In this document: one piece after another, positions 50,553 through 58,446 of the stretch
Layout of the letters: every line of letters starts with the position of its first letter
Position numbering within the stretch: the first letter of the stretch is position 1
NCBI RefSeq assembly: GCF_900105925.1
Contig: NZ_LT629791.1
Span: 1,674,001 to 1,738,000, forward strand
Length of the DNA: 64,000 nt
Source: Jiangella alkaliphila
GTDB taxonomy: Bacteria; Actinomycetota; Actinomycetes; Jiangellales; Jiangellaceae
Reading direction: 5' to 3'
Notes under the pieces: generated by a model
Seen by the model: only the letters and a program-made list of their open reading frames with translations
What the model was told of the DNA's origin: nothing
Database searches by the model: none
Program-made: the position numbers and the translations under genes

Positions 50553-50673
50553 GCCGCACACCCGGGGTCTGGTGAACCCGGGGGTGCAGCCCGGGGGTGC
50601 CGAACGAGCGGCCCTGGCTTGAGGGGCGGCACGCTGGGCTGGTGGTCATCCGCGGTGAGGAGGAGGCGAGGAC

Positions 50674-50943
50674 GTGGGCGCGTGGGTGCTGTGGCTGCAC
50701 GGTCAGGACCTGCAGAGCAAGTACGGCTTCGGTGATGGCGACATGCCGGACGTGGTGTGGGAGGCGCTCGAGGACGAGCACGGCATCGAGCTGGCCCGCG
50801 CCGTGGACTGGCATGTGGTGCTCCAGTCCCTGGTGCGTGAGTACCTGCTGCCACTGGTCACGCCACCGATCGAGGTCCACGACGTCGACACCAACCACAA
50901 ATCCGATCCGCACCGCCGACCAGCGCGACCTCAGCGGCGCTGA
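50674..50943 (+). CDS. Prophage hypothetical protein
   Basis: An 89-residue protein (GAWVLWLHGQDLQSKYGFGD GDMPDVVWEAL) with no recognised domain. GAGGAGGAGGCGAGG just before the GTG at 50674 is a strong ribosome binding site and the main support for this gene. It is the last rightward gene before the inverted packaging module. Confidence 0.5.
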   Translation: MGAWVLWLHGQDLQSKYGFGDGDMPDVVWEALEDEHGIELARAVDWHVVLQSLVREYLLPLVTPPIEVHDVDTNHKSDPHRRPARPQRR

Positions 50944-51236
50944 CGTTGCTGTGCCGCTCGACGCCGTCGTCGCTCGGTGCATGCAGATCGAGGCCGATCG
51001 AAGATCATCAGGGGTCTGACCAGCGACGATCGATGCTGAGAACTACCTCGGATCGGCGTGCCGCCGACAGTCTCTGGCCGGGCCTCCCTCCCCCCGGACC
51101 TCTCCCCGAATGGGGTCAAGATCATCCCCCAGCGACGTTCTGACCAGCACAAACGTGGCCTGAGTCAGCTGGCGGCCACAGGCCGCTCACCAACGTGTCC
51201 AGGTGCTGAGATGGGGGTAAGGTGAGGCGCGAGGGT
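50944..51236. other. Non-coding prophage stretch with short direct repeats
   Basis: No convincing gene is seen. TCTGACCAG occurs at 51015-51023 and 51139-51147 (and again at 51349-51357 after the tRNA-like fold). AAGATCATC occurs at 51001-51009 and 51118-51126. AGCGACG follows or precedes both of the first two. The stretch lies between the rightward early genes and the leftward portal gene, so it may contain transcription-stop or binding sites. Confidence 0.4.
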
Positions 51237-51347
51237 GGGGGCACTGGTGTAAGCGGAAGCACAGGGCGAACAAGTCCCGGGCTCCAGCTCGCAGGAGCTA
51301 CTCCCGGTGGAAACCAAGGATCTCGGTTCAAGTCCGAGAGTGCCCCC
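51237..51347 (+). ncRNA. tRNA-like fold with atypical anticodon arm
   Basis: GGGGGCACT (51237-51245) and AGTGCCCCC (51339-51347) form a perfect 9-bp acceptor-like stem. The T-arm CTCGG-TTCAAGT-CCGAG (51322-51338) is canonical, and GTGTAAGCGGAAGCAC looks like a D-arm with the GG pair. The middle is not a normal anticodon arm: GGG...CCC closes a 9-base loop without T33, followed by a long extra hairpin (AGCTC/GAGCT inside CCGGG/CCCGG) and GGT-GGAA-ACC. At 111 nt and with no CCA it is a degenerate tRNA or a tRNA mimic. Confidence 0.5.
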
Positions 51348-51372
51348 CTCTGACCAGGCACGATGCCGCAGG

Positions 51373-52626
51373 TCAGAGGCCGGAATCCGGCTGGTCCGGA
51401 TTCGCCGCCGGCGCGCCGCTGTCGGGCTTGCCGACGAAGGGGATGTCCGGGAGCCCGACGGCCTGGAGCACGCCGGCGGGGTCGTAGCCGACGCCGGTGA
51501 GCAGCTGCGCGGACTGGGCCTTGGAGACGCGTTCGCGGTCGTCGGCCTCGCGGTCCTCGGGGACGATGCGGTCGTGGTCGAACTCGCGGCCTTCGGCGGT
51601 GCTGCCGAACATGGGCAGCAGCCGGTGGTTGAGCGCTTCCTTCCAGCGGCGCGCCCGCGGCCGCGCGAGCCAGCGGGCGAACTGCACCTCGCCGGCGAAG
51701 GCATTGGCCTTGTTGACGTCCTCGGAGATGCCGAGGATGTGGGCGTGCATCCCGAACGCCTCGCGCAGGAGCTCACGGGAGATGCCTCGCAGCTCGGCGA
51801 ACTGCATGTCCTTCATCGTGTACTTGCGCTCGGCCCACTTCACGCCGCCCTCAAGGACGGCGACGCGGTGGGCGTTGTGGACGCCCTGGTGCATCTCCCT
51901 CCACCGCAGCACGAGCTTCTCGAACTCACCGTCCTTGAGGTTGCCCTCGGTCTCGAGGTGGCCGCCGGGCTCGGCGCTGTTGATGAAGAAGTTGCGGTTC
52001 CACTCGGCGGCGTAGCGGGCGGAGTCCAGGTCGACCATGGCGGCCTGCACCGGCCCCATGCCGCGGTAGACGTCGAGCGGGTTCGGGTACTTGAGGTGGA
52101 TGACCTCGTCGACGCGCAGCGGGACACGCTCGCCGTTGGGCCCGGTGTAGAGGTAGCCGCGGAGGAACTCGGTGGGGTGCGGCACGGGCTGCATGCGGTC
52201 AGGCCGGACCGGCCACAGCTCGATCGGGATGTCGATGCCGGGGTAGCGGACGACGACGAGCCAGGCCTCGCCGGTGAGGTCGAGGTGCTGCTGCCCGATC
52301 TCGAACAGGTCGAACCTGGTCATGAACGGGTTCGGGTTGTTGATCAGGTTGAGCGCGGCGTGACGGACGATCTCGGTGCGCTGCGGTTCGTCGCCGGTGG
52401 CGGTGACCCGGCGGGAGTCGGTGCTCTTCTTGTACAGGTGCCACTCGACCTGGGCGACGGCGTCGGCGATGCGAGACACGATGGCGAACAGCGTCGACAC
52501 TTGGCCGTAGGAATCCATCTGCGAGCGCGCCGAGTTGTCGAGCTGACCGGCAAACGCGCTGGTCAGGGCCTTGCCGACGTACGGGACGGGTGCCTTGTTG
52601 AGAAACTTGCCGATCAGGCTGGTCAT
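51373..52626 (-). CDS. Phage portal protein, HK97 type
   Basis: A 417-residue portal protein forming the DNA entry vertex of the capsid. Typical portal regions are YGQVSTLFAIVSRIADAVA near the N-terminus, LNLINNPNPFMTRFDLFE, GEAWLVVVRYPG, EVIHLKYPNPLDVYRGMGP, AEWNRNFFINSAEPGG and RELLREAFGMHAHILGISEDVNKANA. The C-terminus is Pro/Asp-rich. It is leftward, at the end of the terS-terL-portal module, opposite to the capsid genes. The ATG at 52624-52626 overlaps the small membrane gene. Confidence 0.92.
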   Translation of the reverse strand: MTSLIGKFLNKAPVPYVGKALTSAFAGQLDNSARSQMDSYGQVSTLFAIVSRIADAVAQVEWHLYKKSTDSRRVTATGDEPQRTEIVRHAALNLINNPNPFMTRFDLFEIGQQHLDLTGEAWLVVVRYPGIDIPIELWPVRPDRMQPVPHPTEFLRGYLYTGPNGERVPLRVDEVIHLKYPNPLDVYRGMGPVQAAMVDLDSARYAAEWNRNFFINSAEPGGHLETEGNLKDGEFEKLVLRWREMHQGVHNAHRVAVLEGGVKWAERKYTMKDMQFAELRGISRELLREAFGMHAHILGISEDVNKANAFAGEVQFARWLARPRARRWKEALNHRLLPMFGSTAEGREFDHDRIVPEDREADDRERVSKAQSAQLLTGVGYDPAGVLQAVGLPDIPFVGKPDSGAPAANPDQPDSGL

Positions 52627-52769
52627 CGGTCGATCCTCCACTCGAGCAGGAGCAGGGCGGCGCCGGTGGCGGCGAGCCCTGCGGGGACGGCGAGCGTGAA
52701 CGCCGCGGCGGCGAGGCACGCCAGGCCGGCGACGGACAGCACGAAGGGGTGGGCGAGCTTGCGGATCAT
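52623..52769 (-). CDS. Small prophage membrane protein
   Basis: A 48-residue protein with two hydrophobic segments (PFVLSVAGLACLAAAAFTLA and LAATGAALLLLEW). It is overlapped at both ends by the terminase and portal genes (ATGA at each junction), which supports translation. Small membrane proteins in this position are seen in other actinophages, with unknown role. Confidence 0.65.
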   Translation of the reverse strand: MIRKLAHPFVLSVAGLACLAAAAFTLAVPAGLAATGAALLLLEWRIDR

Positions 52770-54421
52770 GAGGCCATCCTGATGTTGGGTCGGGCGATGG
52801 GTGGCAGGGTGAGCGCGACGTGGGCGGCGCCGGCCATGGCGTAGGCGGCGCTGACGTGGCCGGCGCCGCGGCGGACGAACCGCCAGCCGTCGCCGGTGGG
52901 GAGCTTCTTGGAGCCGGTGATGTGGGCGTCGAGCAGCGGGTCGGCGGGGTGGATGAGCTGGCCGGCCTTGGTGAGGCCAGCCAGCCCCATGCATGCCTCG
53001 CTGACCTTGAGCCCGGTGAGCTCGACGTACTCGCGGCCGCGGTGGAGGTGACGTCCCTTCATCTTGATCATCCCGGCCGGGCGGAGGATCGGCGCGAACT
53101 CGGCTGACGGTCCGCTGGGGAACCAGGCAACAGCTGTGGGTGCGAGGTCGTCGAGCACGTCCGCGAGTTCGGCCCGCGCGGCCGCGGCCGAGGGCCAGGA
53201 CTTGCGGATCGCCCCTCGCACGCGGCCGTCGCCGAGGTGCGCGGCGACACCCAGCGTGGCGTGCTGGCCGTCCTCGTCGACCTCGAAGCACGCGACTAGG
53301 CCGTCGGTGGGCATTCCGCCGGAGGGGTCGGCGTTGGCGTTCCAGCGGGCCAGGTCGATCGCACCGTCGAGCTGGTCGACCTTCTGGCACAGCACCTCGG
53401 TGCGGAACACGTCGGGTGGGTCCGTGCCGAGGGCGGCGAAGATCGCGCCCTCGGAGATCGTGTAGCCCAGGGCGGGGTTGGCCTGGGCGAGGGCGTCCCA
53501 GTCGTCGAGCTCGCACCCGTCGGGGCCGGACCACTCGAACAGGCCGAGCGACAGGCCGAGCGACGGGTCGCGCCCGGCGAGCGCCGCCTCGCGCAGCTGG
53601 TTGAGCACAACGGACTCGTCGTCGCCGGCGTTGCTCATGGCCCAGATCTGCGAGTAGGCCCTGGCCATGGTGGTCTTGGACAGCGCGGACCAGGCGGCCC
53701 AGTTCCGCTGTTCGCGCAGCTCGTCGATGTTGAGCTCGTCGATGGACAGGCCGCGGCCGGCCTTCCGGTTCGAGGCGGCGATCTTGTAGCGGCCGCCGCC
53801 GGCGCTCTTCGTCAGGCGGAACCACTCGTCGCCGTTTACGTTGCGGGCGACGTCGAACTCGGCCTCGAGGTCGGGGCTGGCGTGGATGGTGTCTTGGCAG
53901 TAGTTCCACTGCTCACGCGCGAGCGACACGTCCTGGGCGACGCCGAGCACCAGGCGGGCGCTGTCCATGTAGAGCCGCCACAGCGACACGATCCGCTTCA
54001 ACGACGACTTGCCGTTCTGCCTGGCCACGAGCACGAGCACGGTGCGGAACCGGTAGGTGCCGTCCTCGTTCAGCTCGAGGGCGTGCTTGACCAGCCACTG
54101 CTGCCACGGCAGCAGCGGCTCTCCGATGAGCTCGGCGAACTCGATGACCTCGAAGCCACGGGTGGTCTCGCGGGTGAGTGGCCGCAGCGGCGGCGTGTAC
54201 AGCCGCGGCTCGGTGCGGCCGAGGCGCTTCGAGCCGCGCAGCCGCGTGGCCGGGTCGAGGATCAGCTGCGGGTGGTCGGGGCAGTAGAGCTCGCCGGGGC
54301 GGGCGAGGCGTCGGCAGGACCGGTCGGCGCACTGCTGCCGGCCGCGCAGCGGCGACGGCCCCCTACGCCTGCCGTGCTTGGCGGAGGGCGGCGAGTCGGT
54401 TGGGGCCGGCAACGGGTGCAC
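52766..54421 (-). CDS. Terminase large subunit
   Basis: The packaging ATPase/nuclease, about 551 residues. A zinc-type Cys/His segment (CADRSCRRLARPGELYCPDH) is followed by the ATPase with the adenine/Walker A-like VLVLVARQNGKSSL and the Walker B-like GLSIDELNIDEL. A C-terminal RNase H-like nuclease domain has VACFEVDEDGQHATLGVAA and a late Asp (VSAAYAMAGAAH region). The GTG at 54419-54421 overlaps terS by 59 bp. The frame remains open further upstream but that part is a shadow of terS. Confidence 0.88.
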   Translation of the reverse strand: MHPLPAPTDSPPSAKHGRRRGPSPLRGRQQCADRSCRRLARPGELYCPDHPQLILDPATRLRGSKRLGRTEPRLYTPPLRPLTRETTRGFEVIEFAELIGEPLLPWQQWLVKHALELNEDGTYRFRTVLVLVARQNGKSSLKRIVSLWRLYMDSARLVLGVAQDVSLAREQWNYCQDTIHASPDLEAEFDVARNVNGDEWFRLTKSAGGGRYKIAASNRKAGRGLSIDELNIDELREQRNWAAWSALSKTTMARAYSQIWAMSNAGDDESVVLNQLREAALAGRDPSLGLSLGLFEWSGPDGCELDDWDALAQANPALGYTISEGAIFAALGTDPPDVFRTEVLCQKVDQLDGAIDLARWNANADPSGGMPTDGLVACFEVDEDGQHATLGVAAHLGDGRVRGAIRKSWPSAAAARAELADVLDDLAPTAVAWFPSGPSAEFAPILRPAGMIKMKGRHLHRGREYVELTGLKVSEACMGLAGLTKAGQLIHPADPLLDAHITGSKKLPTGDGWRFVRRGAGHVSAAYAMAGAAHVALTLPPIARPNIRMAS

Positions 54422-54758
54422 CTCCCCCGCGCAGCTTGGCCCGGGCGGCCGGGGTGGCGCCGAGCTGCTCGAGCGCGGCCAGCAGCTTCGGACCGAGCTC
54501 GGCAAGGACCGTCTGGGCCTGCACCTTCGCGCCGAGCCGGGCCACCATCTGCCCGGTGGTGAAGTCCTCGGGGTCGATGCGGTCGGCCAGGTCGTCGGCG
54601 AGCGCGGCCGCCTCGCGGGCGTCGTCGACGAGCGCGGCGTACCGGCGCGCCAGCTGCACCACGCCGGCGTCGACGTCGTCGGGTTCGAGCTTCGCGATGG
54701 TCTCGTCGATCGCCGGGGCCAGGAGGTCATCTGCCGGCGTCAGCCGCCTACTCGCCAT
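54363..54758 (-). CDS. Terminase small subunit
   Basis: A 131-residue, largely helical acidic protein (LAPAIDETIAKLEPDDVDAGVVQLARRYAALVDDA) with a helical C-terminal part (VLAELGPKLLAALEQLGATP). The size and position directly before the large subunit fit a small terminase that recognises the packaging site. GGAGGAGGT before the ATG at 54756-54758 supports the start. A GTG three bases earlier is also possible. Confidence 0.75.
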   Translation of the reverse strand: MASRRLTPADDLLAPAIDETIAKLEPDDVDAGVVQLARRYAALVDDAREAAALADDLADRIDPEDFTTGQMVARLGAKVQAQTVLAELGPKLLAALEQLGATPAARAKLRGGGAPVAGPNRLAALRQARQA

Positions 54759-54795
54759 CACCCGACCTCCTCCACGTTCGATAACCGGTGCACTC

Positions 54796-54834
54796 TGTCC
54801 GATTATCGGACACGACTGGTAATGTGTCAGTCGT
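54796..54834. promoter_or_regulatory. Palindromes between packaging and capsid operons
   Basis: TGTCCGAT (54796-54803) and ATCGGACA (54805-54812) form a 17-bp palindrome. Directly after it, ACGACTG (54812-54818) and CAGTCGT (54828-54834) form a second inverted repeat. The site lies in the only gap between the divergent late operons, so it is a strong candidate for control of late transcription in both directions, or for a packaging signal next to terS. Confidence 0.55.
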
Positions 54835-55702
54835 GGTGGACCCCGTTCTCAGTGAGAAGCGCCGCCGCGCCGGCCGTCTCGGCGCGCAGGCCCGCTGGGG
54901 AAGCCGTGCCCCCGGCGATGGCAACGAGCCACGTGGTGGCAACGGCGATGGCAACCCGCATGGCATGTCGCACCTGAAGACCACTCGGCCGCTGGCGGCG
55001 CTGCGCGCGGGCCGCAACGACTGGTATCGCATCTCGACCAGGGCCGACGCCGACGTCGCTGTCGTGGACATCTACGACGAGATCGGCTACTTCGGCATCA
55101 CGGCCCAGAGCTTCGTGCGCGACCTGCGGGCGATCAACGCGGCGGAGATCGAGCTGCACCTGAACACGCCCGGCGGGGACACGTGGGACGGCATCGCCAT
55201 CTACAACGGGCTGCGTGACCACCCCGCATCGGTGACCGTGATCGTCGACGGGCTGGCCGCGTCGGCTGGCTCGTTCATCGCTCAGGCCGGCGACCGGGTC
55301 GTGATGAACCGCAGCAGCGAGATGATGATCCACGACGCGTGGGGCTTCTGCATCGGCAACGCCGCAGACATGACCGAGATGGTCGCGCTACTCGACCGCA
55401 TCTCAGGCGACGTCGCCGGGATCTACGCCGACCGCGCCGGCGGCACGGCCGACGAGTGGCGCGCCGCCATGAAGGCCGAGACCTGGTACACGGCGGACGA
55501 GGCTGTCGCGGCCGGCCTGGCCGACGAGGTCAACGGTGCTGGCGACGGCGACGCGAAGAACAGCTTCGACCTGTCGATCTACTCCTACGCCGGCCGTGCC
55601 GGCGCTCCCGCTCCCGTCATCCCCACCTCGGCGCCGGCGCCCGCCGCTGCCGACCCGGACCTCGCTGTGATCACCAGCGGCCTGAAGGAGGCCTTCGCAT
55701 GA
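54833..55702 (+). CDS. ClpP-like prohead protease
   Basis: A 289-residue head maturation protease of the ClpP/S49-like type. It has INAAEIELHLNTPGGDTWDG, the catalytic-Ser motif GLAASAGSFIAQAG, and the catalytic-His region SSEMMIHDAWGF, then WYTADEAVAAGLADEV. An N-terminal basic segment (EKRRRAGRLGAQARWG) precedes the domain. The GTG at 54833 lies just after the regulatory palindromes (the frame is open to 54788). It cleaves scaffold and capsid sequence during assembly. The capsid gene follows with ATGA overlap. Confidence 0.9.
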   Translation: MVDPVLSEKRRRAGRLGAQARWGSRAPGDGNEPRGGNGDGNPHGMSHLKTTRPLAALRAGRNDWYRISTRADADVAVVDIYDEIGYFGITAQSFVRDLRAINAAEIELHLNTPGGDTWDGIAIYNGLRDHPASVTVIVDGLAASAGSFIAQAGDRVVMNRSSEMMIHDAWGFCIGNAADMTEMVALLDRISGDVAGIYADRAGGTADEWRAAMKAETWYTADEAVAAGLADEVNGAGDGDAKNSFDLSIYSYAGRAGAPAPVIPTSAPAPAAADPDLAVITSGLKEAFA

Positions 55703-57102
55703 GCCCCACCGCCGTGAAGCTGGAGGACATCACCGCCACCTCCAGCGTCGCCGACTTCGAGGCCGTCCTGGCCGACGACGCCAACATCAAGACCCTGATG
55801 GCGGAGAAGAAGTTCGGCGAGTTCGTCAAGGACTACGCCGACGCCAAGACCCGCACCCACCAGGAGGTCCTCACCCAGGTGCGGGAGGAGGTGCAGGCGT
55901 CGATCCAGGAGTGGGTGAAGGAGTCCGGCGGCAAGCTGGCCCGGCCGAACCTCACCCCCGACCAGGCCGACGAGGTGCGGACGAAGGCTCAGCGCGCGAA
56001 GACGTACAACGCGAAGGCGCCCGGTGCGGCGATCGACTCGAGCGAGCACGCGCCGGCGGACATGGCCGAGTTCTTCCAGGGCATCTGGCACAACCTCAAC
56101 CACCTCGACGCCAGCGAGCAGCTGCGCATGAAGCAGTCGGAGTGGAAGCGGATCCAGAACTCGTACGGGTCGGCCGTGCCGGCCGACGGCGGGTTCCTCA
56201 TCCCCGAGGTGCTGCGCTCGGAGATCCTGCAGCTGGCGCTCGAGGAGAGCATCGTCCGCCCGCGTGCGCAGATCATTCCGATGTCCAGCCTCGCGGTGCC
56301 GATCCCGACCGTCGACGAGACGTCGCGGGCGTCGACGGTGTTCGGCGGCATGGTCGCGTACTGGACCGAGGAGGGCGCCGCGGCCACGGTGTCGCAGGCC
56401 AAGTTCGGGCGCGTGCGTCTCGAGGCGAAGAAGCTCACCATCTACAGCGAGGCGCCCGACGAGCTGATCGCCGACGCGCCGGCGTTCGGTGGGTTCATCG
56501 GCGCCAACATGCCGAAGGCGATGGCGTTCGAGGAGGACGACGCCTTCATCACCGGCAACGGTGTCGGGCAGCCGAAGGGCGTTCTGCACTCGAGCAACGG
56601 CGGCCTCATCAAGGTGCCGCGGGCCACGCTGAACCTGGTCGGGTTCGCCGACGTGGTGAACATGTTCACGCGCCTGCTGCCCGGCTCCTACTCGAACGCG
56701 GTGTGGATGTGCTCGCCGGCGGTGATCGCGCAGCTGCTGCAGCTCGCGCTGACCCGGGGCACGGACGGCATCGCGTCGCCGCCGCTGTGGCTGACCGGCG
56801 GGCAGGCCATCGGCGACAAGCCGGTGACGCTGCTCGGCCGGCCGCTGATCGTGTCGGAGAAGGTGCCGAACCTCGGCTCCACCGGTGACCTCGCGCTGGT
56901 CGACTTCTCGCACTACCTGATCGGCGACCGGCAGGTCATGCAGGCGTCGAGCTCGCCGCACTTCAAGTTCAGCTCCGACGTCACCGCCTTCAAGATCGTC
57001 GAGCGGGTGGACGGCAAGCCCTGGGTGCCGACCCCGCTCACGCCCCGCAACGGCGGCCCGACCCTCTCCCCGTACGTGGCGCTCAGCGCGGCCACCAGCT
57101 GA
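55699..57102 (+). CDS. Major capsid protein, HK97 family
   Basis: A 467-residue HK97-fold coat protein. The first about 155 residues form a charged helical scaffold (delta) domain, probably removed by the preceding protease. The shell domain shows the family markers GFLIPEVLRSEIL, VETSRAS-like PTVDETSRAS, FGRVRLEAKKLTIYSEAPDELI, EEDDAFITGNGVGQPKGVL, WMCSPAVIAQL and LVDFSHYLIGDRQVM. It is ATGA-coupled to the protease. Confidence 0.94.
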   Translation: MSPTAVKLEDITATSSVADFEAVLADDANIKTLMAEKKFGEFVKDYADAKTRTHQEVLTQVREEVQASIQEWVKESGGKLARPNLTPDQADEVRTKAQRAKTYNAKAPGAAIDSSEHAPADMAEFFQGIWHNLNHLDASEQLRMKQSEWKRIQNSYGSAVPADGGFLIPEVLRSEILQLALEESIVRPRAQIIPMSSLAVPIPTVDETSRASTVFGGMVAYWTEEGAAATVSQAKFGRVRLEAKKLTIYSEAPDELIADAPAFGGFIGANMPKAMAFEEDDAFITGNGVGQPKGVLHSSNGGLIKVPRATLNLVGFADVVNMFTRLLPGSYSNAVWMCSPAVIAQLLQLALTRGTDGIASPPLWLTGGQAIGDKPVTLLGRPLIVSEKVPNLGSTGDLALVDFSHYLIGDRQVMQASSSPHFKFSSDVTAFKIVERVDGKPWVPTPLTPRNGGPTLSPYVALSAATS

Positions 57103-57115
57103 CCGACGACGCCAG

Positions 57116-57145
57116 CCGGGGCGGGCATTCACACCCCCGTCCCGG
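57116..57145 (+). terminator. Hairpin after the capsid gene
   Basis: CCGGGGCGGG (57116-57125) and CCCGTCCCGG (57136-57145) pair over 10 bp with one G/T wobble. It may be an attenuator or mRNA-stabilising end that keeps capsid mRNA more abundant than the downstream genes. Confidence 0.5.
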
Positions 57146-57187
57146 CCCGTTCCAACCGGCACTCAACCCCCGCACGGAAGGCAGATC

Positions 57188-57688
57188 ATGAAGGCTCTCG
57201 GCAGGCTCTTCGACGTCGGCGTGGCCGTCGTCCCCGTCGACCTCGGCACCGCGGCGAGCACGGGCAAGCGGCTGCACCTGACGAACTACGGCGGCGTCGC
57301 CATCGTCGGCTTCCTCAACAACGGCACCGCCGCGCAGGCGCCCGTCTTCGACGTCCAGGAGCACACCGCCGCGAGCTCCGGCACGACCCGCGACCTCGAC
57401 GTCGTGGCCACCTACTACGTCAAGTCGGCGGCGACGCTGGCGGGCACCGAGACCTGGACCGAGGTCACGCAGGCGGCCGCGTCGGAGATCACGAACGCCG
57501 ACTGGGACGACGCGAACCAGGTGCTGGTCGTCGCCGAGGTCGAGGCGACGGCGCTGTCCGCGGACTGCGAGTGGATCTCGGTCACCATCACCGACCCCGG
57601 CACGGCCCAGGTCGGCGCCGCGCTCTACATCATGTACGACCTCGCCATCCAGCGGGCGCCGCAGAACCTGGCCAACCCGCAGGCGTAG
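57188..57688 (+). CDS. Phage structural protein (possible head decoration protein)
   Basis: A 166-residue protein of beta-rich composition (VVPVDLGTAASTGKRLHLTN, TTRDLDVVATYYVKSAATLA, ADCEWISVTITDPGT) directly after the capsid gene. Position and composition suggest a capsid-decoration or head fibre-like protein. No diagnostic motif. GGAAGG precedes the ATG. Confidence 0.6.
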   Translation: MKALGRLFDVGVAVVPVDLGTAASTGKRLHLTNYGGVAIVGFLNNGTAAQAPVFDVQEHTAASSGTTRDLDVVATYYVKSAATLAGTETWTEVTQAAASEITNADWDDANQVLVVAEVEATALSADCEWISVTITDPGTAQVGAALYIMYDLAIQRAPQNLANPQA

Positions 57689-57695
57689 ACCAGCG

Positions 57696-58265
57696 ATGAC
57701 GATCTGGCTGTGCCGCCGCTGCACCGCCCGCTTCGCGGTGGGGCTGGCGGCGTGCCCGCAGTGCGGGTCGGTGATCCACCACGAGGAAGGGGCAGACATG
57801 CCCGGCAAGACCACCCGCCACGGAGGCGGCACCACCGCCAACCTCGAGGTCGTCACTGGCGACTTCACCGTCGACGAGGCCGCCGCGGCCGCGGTCGCCT
57901 CGGCCGCGCCGTCCCCGTTCGACACTCTCAGCGCCGACGAGCTGAAGTCCGCGTGCGAGGCTCGCGGCCTGGCGAAGTCGGGCTCCAAGCCGAAGCTCAT
58001 CGCCCGCCTGGTCGAGCACGACGCCCAGCACCCCGGCGACCTGGGCGCCGAGGTCACCGCCGGCGGCGACGCCGACGAGGTCGTCGACGAGCTCGCGTCC
58101 GAGTACGACGTCTTCGACGAGGACGTGCTGCGCGCCGAGTGCGCCGAGCGCGAGCTGCCGACCGACGGCGACAAGGCGCAGCTCGTCGCCCGCCTGGTCG
58201 AGCATGACGCCGCCCAGGCCGCCGAGCAGGCCGCCAAGGAGGCCGGCTCCGATGGTGATGGGTGA
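57696..58265 (+). CDS. Zinc-ribbon protein with two SAP domains
   Basis: A 189-residue protein with an N-terminal zinc ribbon (CRRCTARF, CPQCGSVI). Two copies of a SAP-type helix-extended loop-helix follow: ADELKSACEARGLAKSGSKP KLIARLVEHDA at about residues 70-105 and DVLRAECAERELPTDGDKAQ LVARLVEHDA at about 145-178. SAP domains bind DNA. It lies between head genes, where it may act at the head-neck or on packaged DNA. The tail is Ala/Glu-rich. Confidence 0.7.
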   Translation: MTIWLCRRCTARFAVGLAACPQCGSVIHHEEGADMPGKTTRHGGGTTANLEVVTGDFTVDEAAAAAVASAAPSPFDTLSADELKSACEARGLAKSGSKPKLIARLVEHDAQHPGDLGAEVTAGGDADEVVDELASEYDVFDEDVLRAECAERELPTDGDKAQLVARLVEHDAAQAAEQAAKEAGSDGDG

Positions 58266-58431
58266 GGACCTTCTCGCCATCTACGCCGAGGCCGCCGACG
58301 AGCGGCGCGCAGAGCAGGCCCAGCGCCCGGCCGCGTGCCCGAACGACGGGACTCCCCTCGAGGCCGGCCCTCGAGGGGAGCTGCACTGCCGCTTCGACGG
58401 CTGGCGGTGGCCGGACAACCGAACCGACTGA
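58252..58431 (+). CDS. Small zinc-finger protein
   Basis: A 59-residue protein with CPNDGTPL and LHCRFDGW, a simple zinc-ribbon-like pair, overlapping the previous gene by 14 bp. A perfect 12-bp hairpin lies inside its coding sequence (58352-58380). A second ATG at 58258 is possible. Function unknown. Confidence 0.55.
   Translation: MVMGEDLLAIYAEAADERRAEQAQRPAACPNDGTPLEAGPRGELHCRFDGWRWPDNRTD
58352..58380 (+). repeat. Perfect hairpin inside the zinc-finger gene
   Basis: CTCCCCTCGAGG (58352-58363) and CCTCGAGGGGAG (58369-58380) form a 12-bp stem with a 5-base loop, entirely inside the coding sequence and between its two Cys-containing segments. Such a stem in a short gene could slow ribosomes or be processed, but may be chance codon choice. 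Confidence 0.5.
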
Positions 58432-58446
58432 CCGGAGGAGGACAAG

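Noticed and set aside
51237-51347. Calling this a standard tRNA-Leu/Ser or tRNA-Sec
   Set aside because: No 7-base anticodon loop with T33 can be placed, and the 9-bp acceptor plus extra hairpin does not match tRNA-Sec; it is kept only as a tRNA-like fold.
54422-54730. N-terminal extension of the large terminase frame
   Set aside because: This part is the alternative frame of terS, Ser/Arg/Pro-rich, and not homologous to terminases.
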